NCBI RefSeq assembly: GCF_900110765.1
Contig: NZ_FOEO01000030.1
Span: forward strand, 1-64,000
Source of the DNA: Pseudomonas sp. NFACC02
GTDB taxonomy: Bacteria > Pseudomonadota > Gammaproteobacteria > Pseudomonadales > Pseudomonadaceae
Direction: 5' to 3'
DNA: 64,000 nt
Shown one piece after another: positions 19,298-27,898 of the stretch (position 1 is its first letter; every line of letters starts with the position of its first letter). The notes beneath the pieces were generated by a model. It saw only the letters and a list, made by a program, of their open reading frames with translations. It made no database searches and was not told the DNA's origin. The position numbers and the translations under genes are program-made.

Positions 19298-20239
19298 ATG
19301 TATCTGGTTTGTGGCGAAGCACTGTTCGACTTTTTCAGTCAGCCGGACGTCGATGGCAAGCGTAATCGCATCGGCTACCAGGCCGTCGCGGGCGGTTCAC
19401 CGTTCAACGTTGCCGTAGGCCTTCGCCGCCTGGGCGTGGAAGCCGGTTTCTTTGCCGGTCTGTCCACCGACTATCTGGGCAAGCGTCTGGCGACGGTGCT
19501 TGAAGAAGAAGGCGTGCGTGACGACTTCCTCGTTCACTTCGACGCCCCCACTACCCTGTCGATGGTCGCTGTCGGAACCGATGGTTCGCCGCAGTACAGC
19601 TTCCGCGGCGAAGGCTGCGCCGACCGGCTGCTGACCGTGGAGCAACTGCCCGCGCTGGACGACAGCGTCCGCGGGCTGCATGTCGGCTCGTTTTCGCTGG
19701 TGGTGCAGCCGGTCGCCGATGCGTTGCTGACGCTGGTGCAACGCGAGAGCGGCAAACGCCTGATCACCTTCGATCCCAATGTGCGCCTGAACCCGGCGCC
19801 GAGCATCGACCTGTGGCGCGGTCAGGTGGCGAAATTCGCCGAGCACGCGCACCTCATCAAGGTCAGCGATGAGGACCTGCACCTGCTGTACCCCGATTCA
19901 GACGCCGAAACGGTCGCCATGGGCTGGCTAAAGCACAATTGCCAACTGGTGATCATGACCCGGGGTCGTCAGGGCGCCAGCATTTTCACTCGCGAACTGG
20001 GCACCTGGTCGGTCCCGGCCCGTGAAGTGAAAACCGCCGACACCGTCGGGGCTGGCGATACCTTCCAGGCTGCATTGATCACGTTCCTCACCGAACGCGG
20101 GCTCGATACCCCGGCCAGCCTGTCTTCGCTGGATCGGCAAACGCTGACGCAGATGCTGGACTTTGCCGTGGCGGCCGCGGCGGTCACCTGCACCCGCGAG
20201 GGACCGGACTTACCGTATAGGGACGAGGTGATTTTATAA
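19298..20239 (+). CDS. mtlZ: Fructokinase of the polyol operon (PfkB family)
   Basis: 313 residues. The PfkB signatures are the glycine-rich AVAGGSPFNVAVGLRRLG near residue 30 and DTVGAGDTFQAAL, with the catalytic Asp and anion hole, near residue 250. The ATG at 19298 has GGAG 7 bases upstream. The frame remains open further upstream into mtlY, but that extension has no homologous start. It phosphorylates fructose from mannitol or glucitol. Last gene of the operon. No clear terminator follows. Confidence 0.92.
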   Translation: MYLVCGEALFDFFSQPDVDGKRNRIGYQAVAGGSPFNVAVGLRRLGVEAGFFAGLSTDYLGKRLATVLEEEGVRDDFLVHFDAPTTLSMVAVGTDGSPQYSFRGEGCADRLLTVEQLPALDDSVRGLHVGSFSLVVQPVADALLTLVQRESGKRLITFDPNVRLNPAPSIDLWRGQVAKFAEHAHLIKVSDEDLHLLYPDSDAETVAMGWLKHNCQLVIMTRGRQGASIFTRELGTWSVPAREVKTADTVGAGDTFQAALITFLTERGLDTPASLSSLDRQTLTQMLDFAVAAAAVTCTREGPDLPYRDEVIL

Positions 20240-20353
20240 GGCCATGCGTGCGGGTCCCCGTATTTCGGGAACACCGCTTTCGGACGGGGCACGCGACGCA
20301 TTCTTCTGCTATCACTGATGCTCCCACTTACATCACGTGGAAGGACACCCGCC

Positions 20354-20962
20354 ATGCCCCATCTGCTGTACATCGAAAGCTCACCGCGCAAGCAGCGCTC
20401 CGCCTCGATCGAAGTGGCCACCGCGTTCATCGAGGCCTGGAAAGCCCGGCACACCATCGCCACGGTGGACACGCTGGACGTCTGGAACACGCCGCTCCCG
20501 GAGTTCGACGGCGCGGCACTGGATGCAAAATACGCCGGGATAATGGGTGTCGAACGCCCCCCTGAACAGACACAGGCCTGGGATCAGATCACCGAGCTTG
20601 CCCAGCGCTTCATCAAGGCCGACATCATCCTGTTCGCCGTGCCCATGTGGAATTTCGGCGTTCCTTACAAGCTCAAGCACCTGATCGATGTGGTCAGCCA
20701 GAAAGACCTGCTGTTCACGTTCGACGAGCGCGGTCTGAATGGCTTGCTCGATGGTCGCAAGGTCGTCGTGATCGCGGCGCGCGGTGCGCCACTGGACCGC
20801 GCCGAACATCAGATCGCGTACCTGACGACCTGGAGCGAAATGGTAGGCATCGACGAACAGTACAACGTGGTCATCGAGAAAACCTTGCTGGGCCCCGAGG
20901 TCGACGCCGAATCGCGCCAGACCGCCACAACGGCGGCCGTCGATCTCGCTGCAACGTTATGA
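20354..20962 (+). CDS. azoR: FMN-dependent NADH-azoreductase / quinone reductase
   Basis: 202 residues, flavodoxin-like fold, the usual AzoR length. The FMN phosphate loop is SSPRKQRSAS (residues 9-18). FAVPMWNFGVPYKLKHLID around residue 95 is the conserved FMN and dimer segment. AAGGA lies upstream of the ATG at 20354. AzoR enzymes reduce quinones and azo compounds by two electrons and protect against thiol stress. Its last 6 bases overlap the convergent HxlR gene. Confidence 0.87.
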   Translation: MPHLLYIESSPRKQRSASIEVATAFIEAWKARHTIATVDTLDVWNTPLPEFDGAALDAKYAGIMGVERPPEQTQAWDQITELAQRFIKADIILFAVPMWNFGVPYKLKHLIDVVSQKDLLFTFDERGLNGLLDGRKVVVIAARGAPLDRAEHQIAYLTTWSEMVGIDEQYNVVIEKTLLGPEVDAESRQTATTAAVDLAATL

Positions 20963-21376
20963 GTCTTCAGCCGTCGTCTTGCGAGTCTGCCGTGCGTCCA
21001 TGATGCGCGGCAGGTTTTGCTCAATCCACGTGGTCAGCCCGTTCACCTGCATGGCCACTTCTTCGCCGAGCGGCGTCAGGCTGTATTCGACGTGAGGCGG
21101 GACCACCGGCAACGCCTTGCGATCGAGGAACCCGTCCTGTTCGAGGCTCTGCAGGGTTTGCGAGAGCATTTTCTCGCTGACCCCGCCGATCTTGCGCCGC
21201 AATTCACTGAAGCGGTGCGTGCCGTCCAGTAACACCACCAACACCAACACCCCCCAACGGCTGCAGACATGGTTGAGGATTTCCCGCGAAGGGCAATCGC
21301 GCGCCAGGATTTCGCCCATGCGAATGCGCTCGAGCAGCGAAACATTTTCCGCCGACGGGCCGGAAATATCGTTCAT
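20957..21376 (-). CDS. HxlR-family winged-helix regulator (YtfH-like)
   Basis: 139 residues. The HxlR domain includes LNHVCSRWGVLVLVVLLDGTHRFSELR and the recognition helix SEKMLSQTLQSLEQDGFL. A Cys near residue 29 (ARDCPSREI) sits at the position used as a redox or electrophile sensor in YodB/QorR/HypR relatives. It is divergent from a QorB-like reductase, the same arrangement as ytfH and ytfG (qorB) in E. coli, so it most likely represses that gene and itself. Confidence 0.85.
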   Translation of the reverse strand: MNDISGPSAENVSLLERIRMGEILARDCPSREILNHVCSRWGVLVLVVLLDGTHRFSELRRKIGGVSEKMLSQTLQSLEQDGFLDRKALPVVPPHVEYSLTPLGEEVAMQVNGLTTWIEQNLPRIMDARQTRKTTAEDS

Positions 21377-21381
21377 GACAC

Positions 21382-21411
21382 TTACCTTTTTGTACGTACT
21401 TACTAAAGGTT
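21382..21411. promoter_or_regulatory. Candidate HxlR operator
   Basis: Just upstream of the HxlR start lies a dyad: the 8-base palindrome GTACGTAC at 21392-21399 flanked by CCTTT (21385-21389) and AAAGG (21405-21409). HxlR proteins bind dyads of this kind and usually repress both divergent genes. Assigned by position and symmetry only. Confidence 0.45.
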
Positions 21412-21461
21412 AGCATGAAGCCTATGCTGAACGCACATTCATTGTCTTCAAGGAAATCATC

Positions 21462-22319
21462 ATGATTGTCATCACCGGTGCATCGGGTCAGCTTGGCCGT
21501 CTGGTTATTGATCGACTGCTGCAAAAAATCCCTGCGTCAGGGATCGTCGCCGCCGTGCGCAGTCCTGAAAAAGTGGCCGATCTGGCAGCCAAAGGCGTGC
21601 ATGTTCGCCAGGCCGATTATTCGCAACCCTCCACACTCGATGGCGCGTTCGCCGGCGCGAAAAAGATTCTGTTGATTTCGTCCAGCGAAGTCGGTCAGCG
21701 CGCCGCTCAACACCAGTCCGTGATCGACGCGGCGAAGCGCGCCGGGGTTGAACTGCTCGCCTACACCAGCGTGCTGCATGCCGACACGTCGCTGTTGGGA
21801 TTGGCCGAAGACCATCGACAGACCGAAGTGGCGCTCGCCGCCTCTGGCGTCCCGGGCGTGTTACTGCGCAACGGTTGGTATCACGAGAATTACACCGCCG
21901 GGATTGCGGGAGACCTGGCCCATGGCGCGCATTTCGGCAGTGCCGGTGACGGTCGCATCAGTTCGGCGGCGCGCGCCGACTACGCCGATGCAGCGGTGGC
22001 GGTTTTGACGTCCAGTGACGATCAGGCAGGCCGTGTCTATGAACTCGCGGGGGACGCGTCTTACAGCCTCACGGAGTTCGCGGCCGAAGTGAGTCGTCAG
22101 ACGGGAAAACCCGTGGTCTACACCGATCTGCCGGAAGCGGCATATAAAGCGGCGCTGCTGCAGGCCGGTTTGCCGGCGTTCGTGGCTGAGTTGCTGGCGA
22201 ACTCCGATGCGGCCGCGGCCCAGGGCGCGTTGTTCGACGAGGGGCACCAGTTGAGCAAGTTGATCGGCCGGCCCACGACGCCACTGGCCGTCAGCGTGGC
22301 TGCAGCTTTAAAGAGCTGA
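21462..22319 (+). CDS. qorB: NAD(P)H:quinone oxidoreductase, QorB/YtfG-like (atypical SDR)
   Basis: 285 residues of the NmrA-like atypical SDR group. The dinucleotide motif is ITGASGQLGRLV at the N-terminus. ENPSH-type catalytic residues are absent and there is no YxxxK, as in E. coli QorB. LLRNGWYHENY near residue 140 is a QorB feature. It reduces quinones with NADPH and is expected to be controlled by the divergent HxlR gene. Confidence 0.85.
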   Translation: MIVITGASGQLGRLVIDRLLQKIPASGIVAAVRSPEKVADLAAKGVHVRQADYSQPSTLDGAFAGAKKILLISSSEVGQRAAQHQSVIDAAKRAGVELLAYTSVLHADTSLLGLAEDHRQTEVALAASGVPGVLLRNGWYHENYTAGIAGDLAHGAHFGSAGDGRISSAARADYADAAVAVLTSSDDQAGRVYELAGDASYSLTEFAAEVSRQTGKPVVYTDLPEAAYKAALLQAGLPAFVAELLANSDAAAAQGALFDEGHQLSKLIGRPTTPLAVSVAAALKS

Positions 22320-22326
22320 CACTTGA

Positions 22327-22415
22327 CCTGTGGGGCGAAGTCATTCGTGGGAGCGTGCAGGCGAGAAAGACGGGCCAAATGCACCACCGTTTCGCGAATG
22401 AATTCGCGCCCACAG
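22327..22415. repeat. REPIN-like inverted pair
   Basis: CCTGTGGGGCGAAGTCATTCG at 22327-22347 is mirrored by the segment ending in CGCGCCCACAGG at 22415. It lies downstream of qorB and is a typical Pseudomonas REPIN. Confidence 0.55.
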
Positions 22416-22518
22416 GTTTATGTGTGCCTGCGACACCGGTGTAAATCATGGAATGATTCACGCCTGACAGGGTCGGAGCTAGTGAACAGCGCATTACGCA
22501 CTGGATAAGGAGCTTCGA

Positions 22519-22827
22519 ATGAAAAACAAATCGCTCATCGCCGGGCTGACGATTCTGGGCTGCGTTTCGCTTGCCAGTTTCGCCTTGCAGGCCGAAGAGG
22601 CACCTGCGCAGACTGTTCAATCCTCCAAAGACAACCTTCGCGATCTCGAAAAAGGGGACCGCGCACCGGAAAAATTCCAGCGCCCTGGCGCCGCCATCAA
22701 GGACTGGAAGGCCAAAGGTCTTAAAGAGCCCGCTAAACAAAGCCAATGGGTGCGCATCAACGACAAGTACGTCGAAGTGCAAACCACCAACGGCCAGATC
22801 ACCGACATCACCCCCGTCAAGAAATAA
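22519..22827 (+). CDS. RcnB-like small periplasmic protein
   Basis: 102 residues. A signal peptide runs to about residue 25 (SLASFALQA, then EE). The mature part has the RcnB-family ending, with the basic KDWKAKGL region, then WVRINDKYVEV and a C-terminal I.DI.P.. strand. RcnB proteins are implicated in nickel/cobalt homeostasis. This one lacks the long His-rich or charged insert of larger members. An AAGGAG ribosome site precedes the ATG. Alone in its transcription unit. Confidence 0.72.
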   Translation: MKNKSLIAGLTILGCVSLASFALQAEEAPAQTVQSSKDNLRDLEKGDRAPEKFQRPGAAIKDWKAKGLKEPAKQSQWVRINDKYVEVQTTNGQITDITPVKK

Positions 22828-23015
22828 GCCCCTTCAGCGCCCGAAATCGCTCGGGCGCCCCTCCCGCTACTCCCACCGACCGCTCTGGATCAGGGCTCGA
22901 CGCCCATGAACCCAATGCCCGGCGCGCAAGAAAGGTTGGACGCTAACGATTTCCGACTTTACTCTTGGCCGCTTGTTTCAACGTGTTGCAGTCAAACACC
23001 TGGGGCCGAGATCCG

Positions 23016-23945
23016 ATGTCATCCGTTTTAAATGTCCTGTTGCCGATCTTCGCCTTGATTCTGGTCGGTTATCTCTGCCGTCGCACCAACCGTCTCGGCC
23101 CGACTGCCGCATCCGAAATCAACCGGATGGTGGTGTGGTTATGTCTGCCCGCCTTGTTGTTTACGGCGACCGCAACGGCCACATGGGAACAAATCTGGCA
23201 CCCCGGATTCGTCGTGGTGTTCACCCTTTCGACGATGGTGATGTTCGTCATTACCCTGCTGATCCGGCGCAAGAAAGCCGGGCATTTTGCAGACGCCAGC
23301 ATTGACGCACTGAGCGCTTCCTACGCCAACACCGGTTATATCGGCATCCCGCTGTGCGTCATGGTGCTCGGGCAAGACGGCCTCGAACCGGCCTTGATCG
23401 CCTCGCTGCTGGTGGTCTGCGTGCTGTTCGGGATTGCGCTGGTGTGCATCGAGATCGGCTTGCAAAGTGAAGCACGGGTGCATCGAATCGTCCTCAAAGT
23501 GCTGAAGGCACTGGCGAAGAATCCGCTGGTGGTGTCGCCGATTCTCGGCGCTTGCTGGGCGTCGACCGGCCTACCGTTGCCCGGGGCGCTGGACAAGTTC
23601 CTCAGCCTGTTGGGCGCGGCGACGACCCCGTGTGCGCTGATTTCCCTCGGGCTGTTTCTGGCCCACAAACAACAAGGCCCGCGCCATGGCACGAGCCTGT
23701 TGGTAGGGGTGAAACTGATTGCCCATCCACTGTTGACCTGGTTCCTGGCGTTTCACGTTTTCCACCTGCCACCGTTGTGGGCAAACGCTGCGCTCTTGCT
23801 CAGCGCGTTGCCCACGGGCACCGGCCCCTTCATGCTGGCCGAGTACTACAAACGCGAGGCGTCGGTGGTGTCCGGCACGATCCTGATCTCGACCCTGGCC
23901 TCACTGGTGACCTTGTCGTTGTGCATCTATTACATCAACGGGTAG
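23016..23945 (+). CDS. AEC-family (auxin efflux carrier type) transporter
   Basis: 309 residues with about ten predicted membrane segments in the two five-helix repeats of the AEC/BART fold. The N-terminal LLPIFALILVGYLCRR and the SYANTGYIGIPLCVMVLG segment (conserved N and G-rich bend) are diagnostic, as is SALPTGTGPFMLAEYY near the end. The ATG at 23016 gives the normal length. Bacterial members export or import small organic acids. The substrate cannot be read from the sequence. Confidence 0.85.
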   Translation: MSSVLNVLLPIFALILVGYLCRRTNRLGPTAASEINRMVVWLCLPALLFTATATATWEQIWHPGFVVVFTLSTMVMFVITLLIRRKKAGHFADASIDALSASYANTGYIGIPLCVMVLGQDGLEPALIASLLVVCVLFGIALVCIEIGLQSEARVHRIVLKVLKALAKNPLVVSPILGACWASTGLPLPGALDKFLSLLGAATTPCALISLGLFLAHKQQGPRHGTSLLVGVKLIAHPLLTWFLAFHVFHLPPLWANAALLLSALPTGTGPFMLAEYYKREASVVSGTILISTLASLVTLSLCIYYING

Positions 23946-23984
23946 TCCTCAGCCGTACCCACGCGTGAAGGCAGGGCTGTCAGC

Positions 23985-24743
23985 TCAAACAAACATCCCG
24001 CCAGACGCCTCGATGCGTTGCGCGGTGATCCAGCGTCCGCCGTCACTGAGCAGCATCGCAATCGCCGCACCAATGTCATCGGGCAACCCGGCCCGTTTCA
24101 TCGCGGTGTTCGCGGCCACCCAGTCATTCACGTCCTTGTTGTCACGCACGGTGCCGCCACCGAAATCGGTTTCGATGGCGCCAGGCGCCAACGCATTCAC
24201 CGTGATGCCACGGGGACCCAGCTCGTTGGCCAGATAACGCGTCCAGACTTCAATCGCGCCTTTCATCGAGGCGTAGGCGGCGTAGCCGATGGGCGAGAAG
24301 CGCGCCAGACCGGACGACAGGTTAACGATGCGACCGCCGTCGGCAATCAGCGGCAGGAGTTTCTGGGTCAGAAAGAACGGCCCTTTAAAATGCACGTTCA
24401 TCAGTTGATCGAACTGCGACTCGGTGGTGTCGGCACAGCTGGCGTACAGGCCAATACCCGCGTTGTTCACCAGAAAGTCAAAACGTTCAGTGTTGAAGTG
24501 AGCCTTGAGCAGTGCCGCCACCTGTGTGGCGAAGGCCTCGAACCCACTGCTGTCGCCCACGTCCAGTTGCAGCATCCTGGCCTTGCCGCCCAACGCCTCG
24601 ATCTCGGCAACAACGCTTCGCGCTTCGTCTTCACGGCTGCGGTACGTGCCAATGATATCGATACCCTGTCTGGCAAGGTGCAGGGCTGTGCTCTTGCCCA
24701 GGCCACGGCTGGCCCCGGTGATGATCGCGATTTTGTTGCCCAT
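23985..24743 (-). CDS. Short-chain dehydrogenase/reductase (SDR)
   Basis: 252 residues, classical SDR: cofactor motif TGASRGLG (residues 10-17), NNAG near residue 93, catalytic Ser in VNLSSG and the YASMK Tyr-Lys pair. The Arg in TYRSRED suggests NADP preference. Divergent from the LysR gene at 24868 with a 124-base gap, the usual layout of a LysR protein and its target. Confidence 0.88.
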   Translation of the reverse strand: MGNKIAIITGASRGLGKSTALHLARQGIDIIGTYRSREDEARSVVAEIEALGGKARMLQLDVGDSSGFEAFATQVAALLKAHFNTERFDFLVNNAGIGLYASCADTTESQFDQLMNVHFKGPFFLTQKLLPLIADGGRIVNLSSGLARFSPIGYAAYASMKGAIEVWTRYLANELGPRGITVNALAPGAIETDFGGGTVRDNKDVNDWVAANTAMKRAGLPDDIGAAIAMLLSDGGRWITAQRIEASGGMFV

Positions 24744-24867
24744 GTTCCTGTCCTCGAGTGGTTGTGTTCAGTCAGTGAGGAACAGAGTATTGTTCGGCAG
24801 GGCTTTAATAAATTCCCTTCAAACGAAATGACTGATCGAAAACTACGAACAATCTGGAGGAACAGCG

Positions 24868-25773
24868 ATGAACAAACTCGACCTGCTGAGGACCTTCGTT
24901 CGCGTTGCCGAGCTGTCAAGCTTCACATTGGCCAGTGACGCGCTCGGCCTGCCCCGTTCCAGCGTCTCCGAGCAGATACGTGCCCTTGAGCAATTGATGA
25001 ATACACGCCTGCTGCTGCGCACCACCCGCAAGGTGCAAACCACCCCGGACGGTCAGGTGCTGTATGAGCGCAGCAAAGATCTGCTGGCACAAATGGACGA
25101 AGTCGAAAGCCTGTTTCGCCAGGACAGTGCCGCACTCAGTGGACGTCTGCGGGTCGACATGCCCACGGCCGTGGCACGCAGGCTGGTGCTGCCACGCTTG
25201 AAGGAATTCATCGACCTGCACCCTCTCATCGAAATGGAAATCAGCAGTACCGATCGCCGCGTCGACCTCGTGCGCGAAGGTTTCGACTGCGTCATGCGGG
25301 TGGGCGAGTTACCAGACACGTCGCTGGTCGCACGCAACGTCGGCCATCTGGACATGGTCAACTGCATCAGCGCAGGCTACGCCGAACGTCACGGTGTGCC
25401 GCACACGCTGGAAGAGCTGCAGCAGCACCTGCTGATCGATTACGTCAGCGCGTTTGGCGCAGGCACCTCGATGTTCGAATACCGCCGCGACGGCAAGGAT
25501 TACCGCGTCACCATGCCCTGCAGCGTCAAAGTGAACAACGTCGAAGCCTACGAAGCGGCCTGCCTGGGCGGACTGGGTATCATCCAGGCGCCGCTGTTAT
25601 CCAGGGAATACCAACTGCAACGGGGCGAGCTGGTGGAAATTCTGCCCGACTACCGGCCTGCTCCGATGCCCGTTTCACTGCTTTACGCCCACCGCCGACA
25701 TTTGCCGCAACGTTGCCGGGTGTTCATGGACTGGATGGAAAGCCTGTTGGTGGAGTACGGCGTGGTGAAGTAA
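24868..25773 (+). CDS. LysR-family transcriptional regulator
   Basis: 301 residues. N-terminal winged helix-turn-helix (LRTFVRVAELSSFTLASDAL, then RSSVSEQIRALEQ) and a C-terminal periplasmic-binding-like effector domain. GGAGG lies 9 bases before the ATG. It belongs to the CrgA/AphB-like branch with the MNKLDLLRTFVRV start. Probably controls the divergent SDR gene. Confidence 0.9.
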   Translation: MNKLDLLRTFVRVAELSSFTLASDALGLPRSSVSEQIRALEQLMNTRLLLRTTRKVQTTPDGQVLYERSKDLLAQMDEVESLFRQDSAALSGRLRVDMPTAVARRLVLPRLKEFIDLHPLIEMEISSTDRRVDLVREGFDCVMRVGELPDTSLVARNVGHLDMVNCISAGYAERHGVPHTLEELQQHLLIDYVSAFGAGTSMFEYRRDGKDYRVTMPCSVKVNNVEAYEAACLGGLGIIQAPLLSREYQLQRGELVEILPDYRPAPMPVSLLYAHRRHLPQRCRVFMDWMESLLVEYGVVK

Positions 25774-25807
25774 TACCCGAACGTTTTAAAAATATTTTCA
25801 ACCGGCT

Positions 25808-25833
25808 GTAACCGTCTTCGTTTCTCCAGCGAA
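25808..25833 (+). promoter_or_regulatory. Candidate ECF sigma-F-type promoter of the bufferin operon
   Basis: GTAACC (25808-25813) and CGAA (25830-25833) are separated by exactly 16 bases and lie about 80 bases before the precursor gene. This is the GTAACC-N16-CGAA arrangement known for Caulobacter SigF, which drives bufferin operons there. No sigma or anti-sigma gene is next to the operon here, so the cognate factor would act from elsewhere. Confidence 0.65.
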
Positions 25834-25914
25834 CTACCTTTCGGATCAGATGCACAGCGTCACTCACACGCCGGTGCTGCGACCACCCTCAATCAAGGTA
25901 ATTGGAGAAACAAC

Positions 25915-26184
25915 ATGAACAACCTCAAACTCGCTGCCGCCGCTCTGGCTTTCGCTTCCATGGCTACCGGCGCAATGGCCGCTGAAAAATCCGACGCTCC
26001 AGCGATGGAAAAATGCTACGGCGTGGCCATGGCTGGCAAGAACGATTGCAAAGCGGGCGCTGGCACCACCTGCGCAGGCACCGCCAAGACCGACTACCAG
26101 ACCAACGCCTGGAAGAACGTTCCAGCCGGCACCTGCACCTCGATCAAAACCCCGCACGGCATGGGCTCGCTGACCCCGATGTAA
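25915..26184 (+). CDS. bufA: Bufferin-type RiPP precursor (DUF2282)
   Basis: 89 residues. A signal peptide ends after GAMA (residues 19-22). The mature peptide has four cysteines, Cys34, 45, 53 and 74, with the family motif MEKCYGVAMAGKNDC and then CAGTAKTDYQ and VPAGTC. Known for the family: the two central cysteines are converted to thiooxazoles by an MNIO enzyme, the outer two form a disulfide, and the product is exported and binds copper. By alignment of order, Cys45 and Cys53 would be the modified pair. GGAG lies 7 bases before the ATG. First gene of a four-gene operon. Confidence 0.9.
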   Translation: MNNLKLAAAALAFASMATGAMAAEKSDAPAMEKCYGVAMAGKNDCKAGAGTTCAGTAKTDYQTNAWKNVPAGTCTSIKTPHGMGSLTPM

Positions 26185-26253
26185 TTCGGGCGCTAGCGAA
26201 AGCGAACGCGCGAAGCAACACCGTAAACACCATCGCAAGGGCAGGCGTCGATC

Positions 26254-27096
26254 ATGAACACATCACTCACACTGGGTGCCGGACTGGGCCTGAAGGCCGA
26301 CCACTACGAAGCCGCGTTTGACTGCGCTGCCAAGGGTCTTTGGTTTGAAGTCCATCCGGAAAACTACATGATCGACGGCGGCCCGCGCCTGGCATGGCTG
26401 GAAACGATCGGCAGCCGTCACCCGCTGTCGCTGCACGGCGTGTCTCTGTCATTGGCGGCCGATTGCGCGCCCGACGTCGACCACCTGCAGCGGCTCAAGA
26501 CACTCGTCGACCGCGTTCAGCCAGCCCTTGTTTCCGAGCACCTCGCCTGGTCCACCTGGCGGGGTCAGTACCACCCCGATCTGCTGCCCTTCCCTCGCAC
26601 CGGGCACGCCCTGCAGCGGATCGCCGACAACATTCAGCGCACGCAGGACGTTCTCCAGCGGCGCATCGCCGTCGAGAACCCGAGTCACTACGTGCACCTT
26701 GAAGGTCACGAGTTCAGTGAAACCGACTTTCTCGCCGAGCTGAGCGCCCGCACCGGCTGCGGCCTGTTGCTGGACATCAACAACGTGTTTCTCAGCGCCC
26801 ACAACATGGGCTATGACGCCAACGCCTACGTCGACGCGTTTCCCGGCGAGGCCATCATGGAAATTCATCTGGCCGGGCACAGCACCGACCCCGGAGGCGC
26901 TGCCTTGCTCATCGACTCTCACGACGCCCCGGTGGCAGAACCGGTCTGGGCCTTGTACCGGCGCTTGATTCAACGCGCAGGACCACGACCGACGCTGATC
27001 GAGCGGGACGACCACATCCCGCCGTTCAACGAGCTGTTACTGGAACGTGACCGTGCTCAATCCCTGCTGGAGGGGCTGCCATGCAACCGTCTCTGA
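26254..27096 (+). CDS. bufB: MNIO-family (DUF692) multinuclear iron peptide-modifying oxidase
   Basis: 280 residues, TIM-barrel DUF692 enzyme of normal length. Metal-ligand segments are visible: the LHGVSLS His near residue 55, SEHLAWS, the Glu-Asn of AVENPSHY, LLDINNVFLSAHN and EIHLAGH. MNIO enzymes use iron and oxygen to remodel cysteines in peptide precursors, here the adjacent DUF2282 peptide. The gene starts 69 bases after the precursor and its end overlaps the DUF2063 gene by 16 bases, matching the obligate pairing of the two proteins. Confidence 0.92.
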   Translation: MNTSLTLGAGLGLKADHYEAAFDCAAKGLWFEVHPENYMIDGGPRLAWLETIGSRHPLSLHGVSLSLAADCAPDVDHLQRLKTLVDRVQPALVSEHLAWSTWRGQYHPDLLPFPRTGHALQRIADNIQRTQDVLQRRIAVENPSHYVHLEGHEFSETDFLAELSARTGCGLLLDINNVFLSAHNMGYDANAYVDAFPGEAIMEIHLAGHSTDPGGAALLIDSHDAPVAEPVWALYRRLIQRAGPRPTLIERDDHIPPFNELLLERDRAQSLLEGLPCNRL

Positions 27097-27836
27097 CCGA
27101 TTTCCAGGACCTCTTCGTCGAGGCCTTGTACAACCCCGAAGCCGACACGCTCACCCTGCTCACCGATCAACCCGGTTTCTCGGTGTACCGCAACACGGTG
27201 ATGAAGGGTGCGGTGGATGCCTTGCAAGCCAGCTTCCCCACCGTGGAGCGCCTGGTAGGCAGCGACTGGTTCGTGGCGGCGGCCGCGATCCATGCACGGC
27301 ACGCGCCACCGGTCGATGCCCGGCTGGTGTTTCACGGTAGCGGCTTTCCCGAGTTTCTCGACCGCTTCGAGCACGCGCAGCCGATGCCGTACCTCGGCAA
27401 CGTGGCGCGGCTGGATCTGCTGTGGAACCAGTGCCATACGGCTGCGGAAGAACCCGGTATCGATGTCACCCGCCTCGCCAGCCTGCGCCCTGAAGAGCTG
27501 GCCACCCTCGTGCTCAAACCCCGTCGTGCCTCGCAATGGCGGTGGTTTGCCGATCAGCCGGCATTCACGATCTGGCGGCACAACCGCGAACAGACTCCGA
27601 TGCCGGAGGCGCTTGCCTGGCACGGCGAAGGGGCGCTGCTGGTCCGCAGTGGCGGCGTCGTCACCTGGCATCCGCTGACGGTTGGCGAGTGCGCCTTTCT
27701 CGATGCCTGTAAAGCGGGAGCACCACTGGAACACGCCGCGCAACAAGCGACAGAAATCGAGCCGTCGCTGGACATACTGGACCTGCTGACTCGTCTGGTC
27801 GGCGCCGACGCCTTTACAGCAACCGAGCCTGCCTGA
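27081..27836 (+). CDS. bufC: DUF2063 partner protein of the MNIO enzyme
   Basis: 251 residues. The N-terminal DUF2063 domain (about 1-95) begins LTDFQDLFVEALYNP and has FSVYRNTVMKGAVDALQASFPTV. The C-terminal part is a less conserved domain with WRWFADQPAFTIWRH. DUF2063 proteins bind the precursor and present it to the MNIO subunit. It overlaps bufB by 16 bases, so translation is coupled. A DoxX gene follows after 62 bases. Confidence 0.9.
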   Translation: MQPSLTDFQDLFVEALYNPEADTLTLLTDQPGFSVYRNTVMKGAVDALQASFPTVERLVGSDWFVAAAAIHARHAPPVDARLVFHGSGFPEFLDRFEHAQPMPYLGNVARLDLLWNQCHTAAEEPGIDVTRLASLRPEELATLVLKPRRASQWRWFADQPAFTIWRHNREQTPMPEALAWHGEGALLVRSGGVVTWHPLTVGECAFLDACKAGAPLEHAAQQATEIEPSLDILDLLTRLVGADAFTATEPA

Positions 27837-27898
27837 CGGCCCAACCCGAACCTGACAGCCCTGACTTAAGGGCAACCCAAGGGCAAATGGAGAACACC

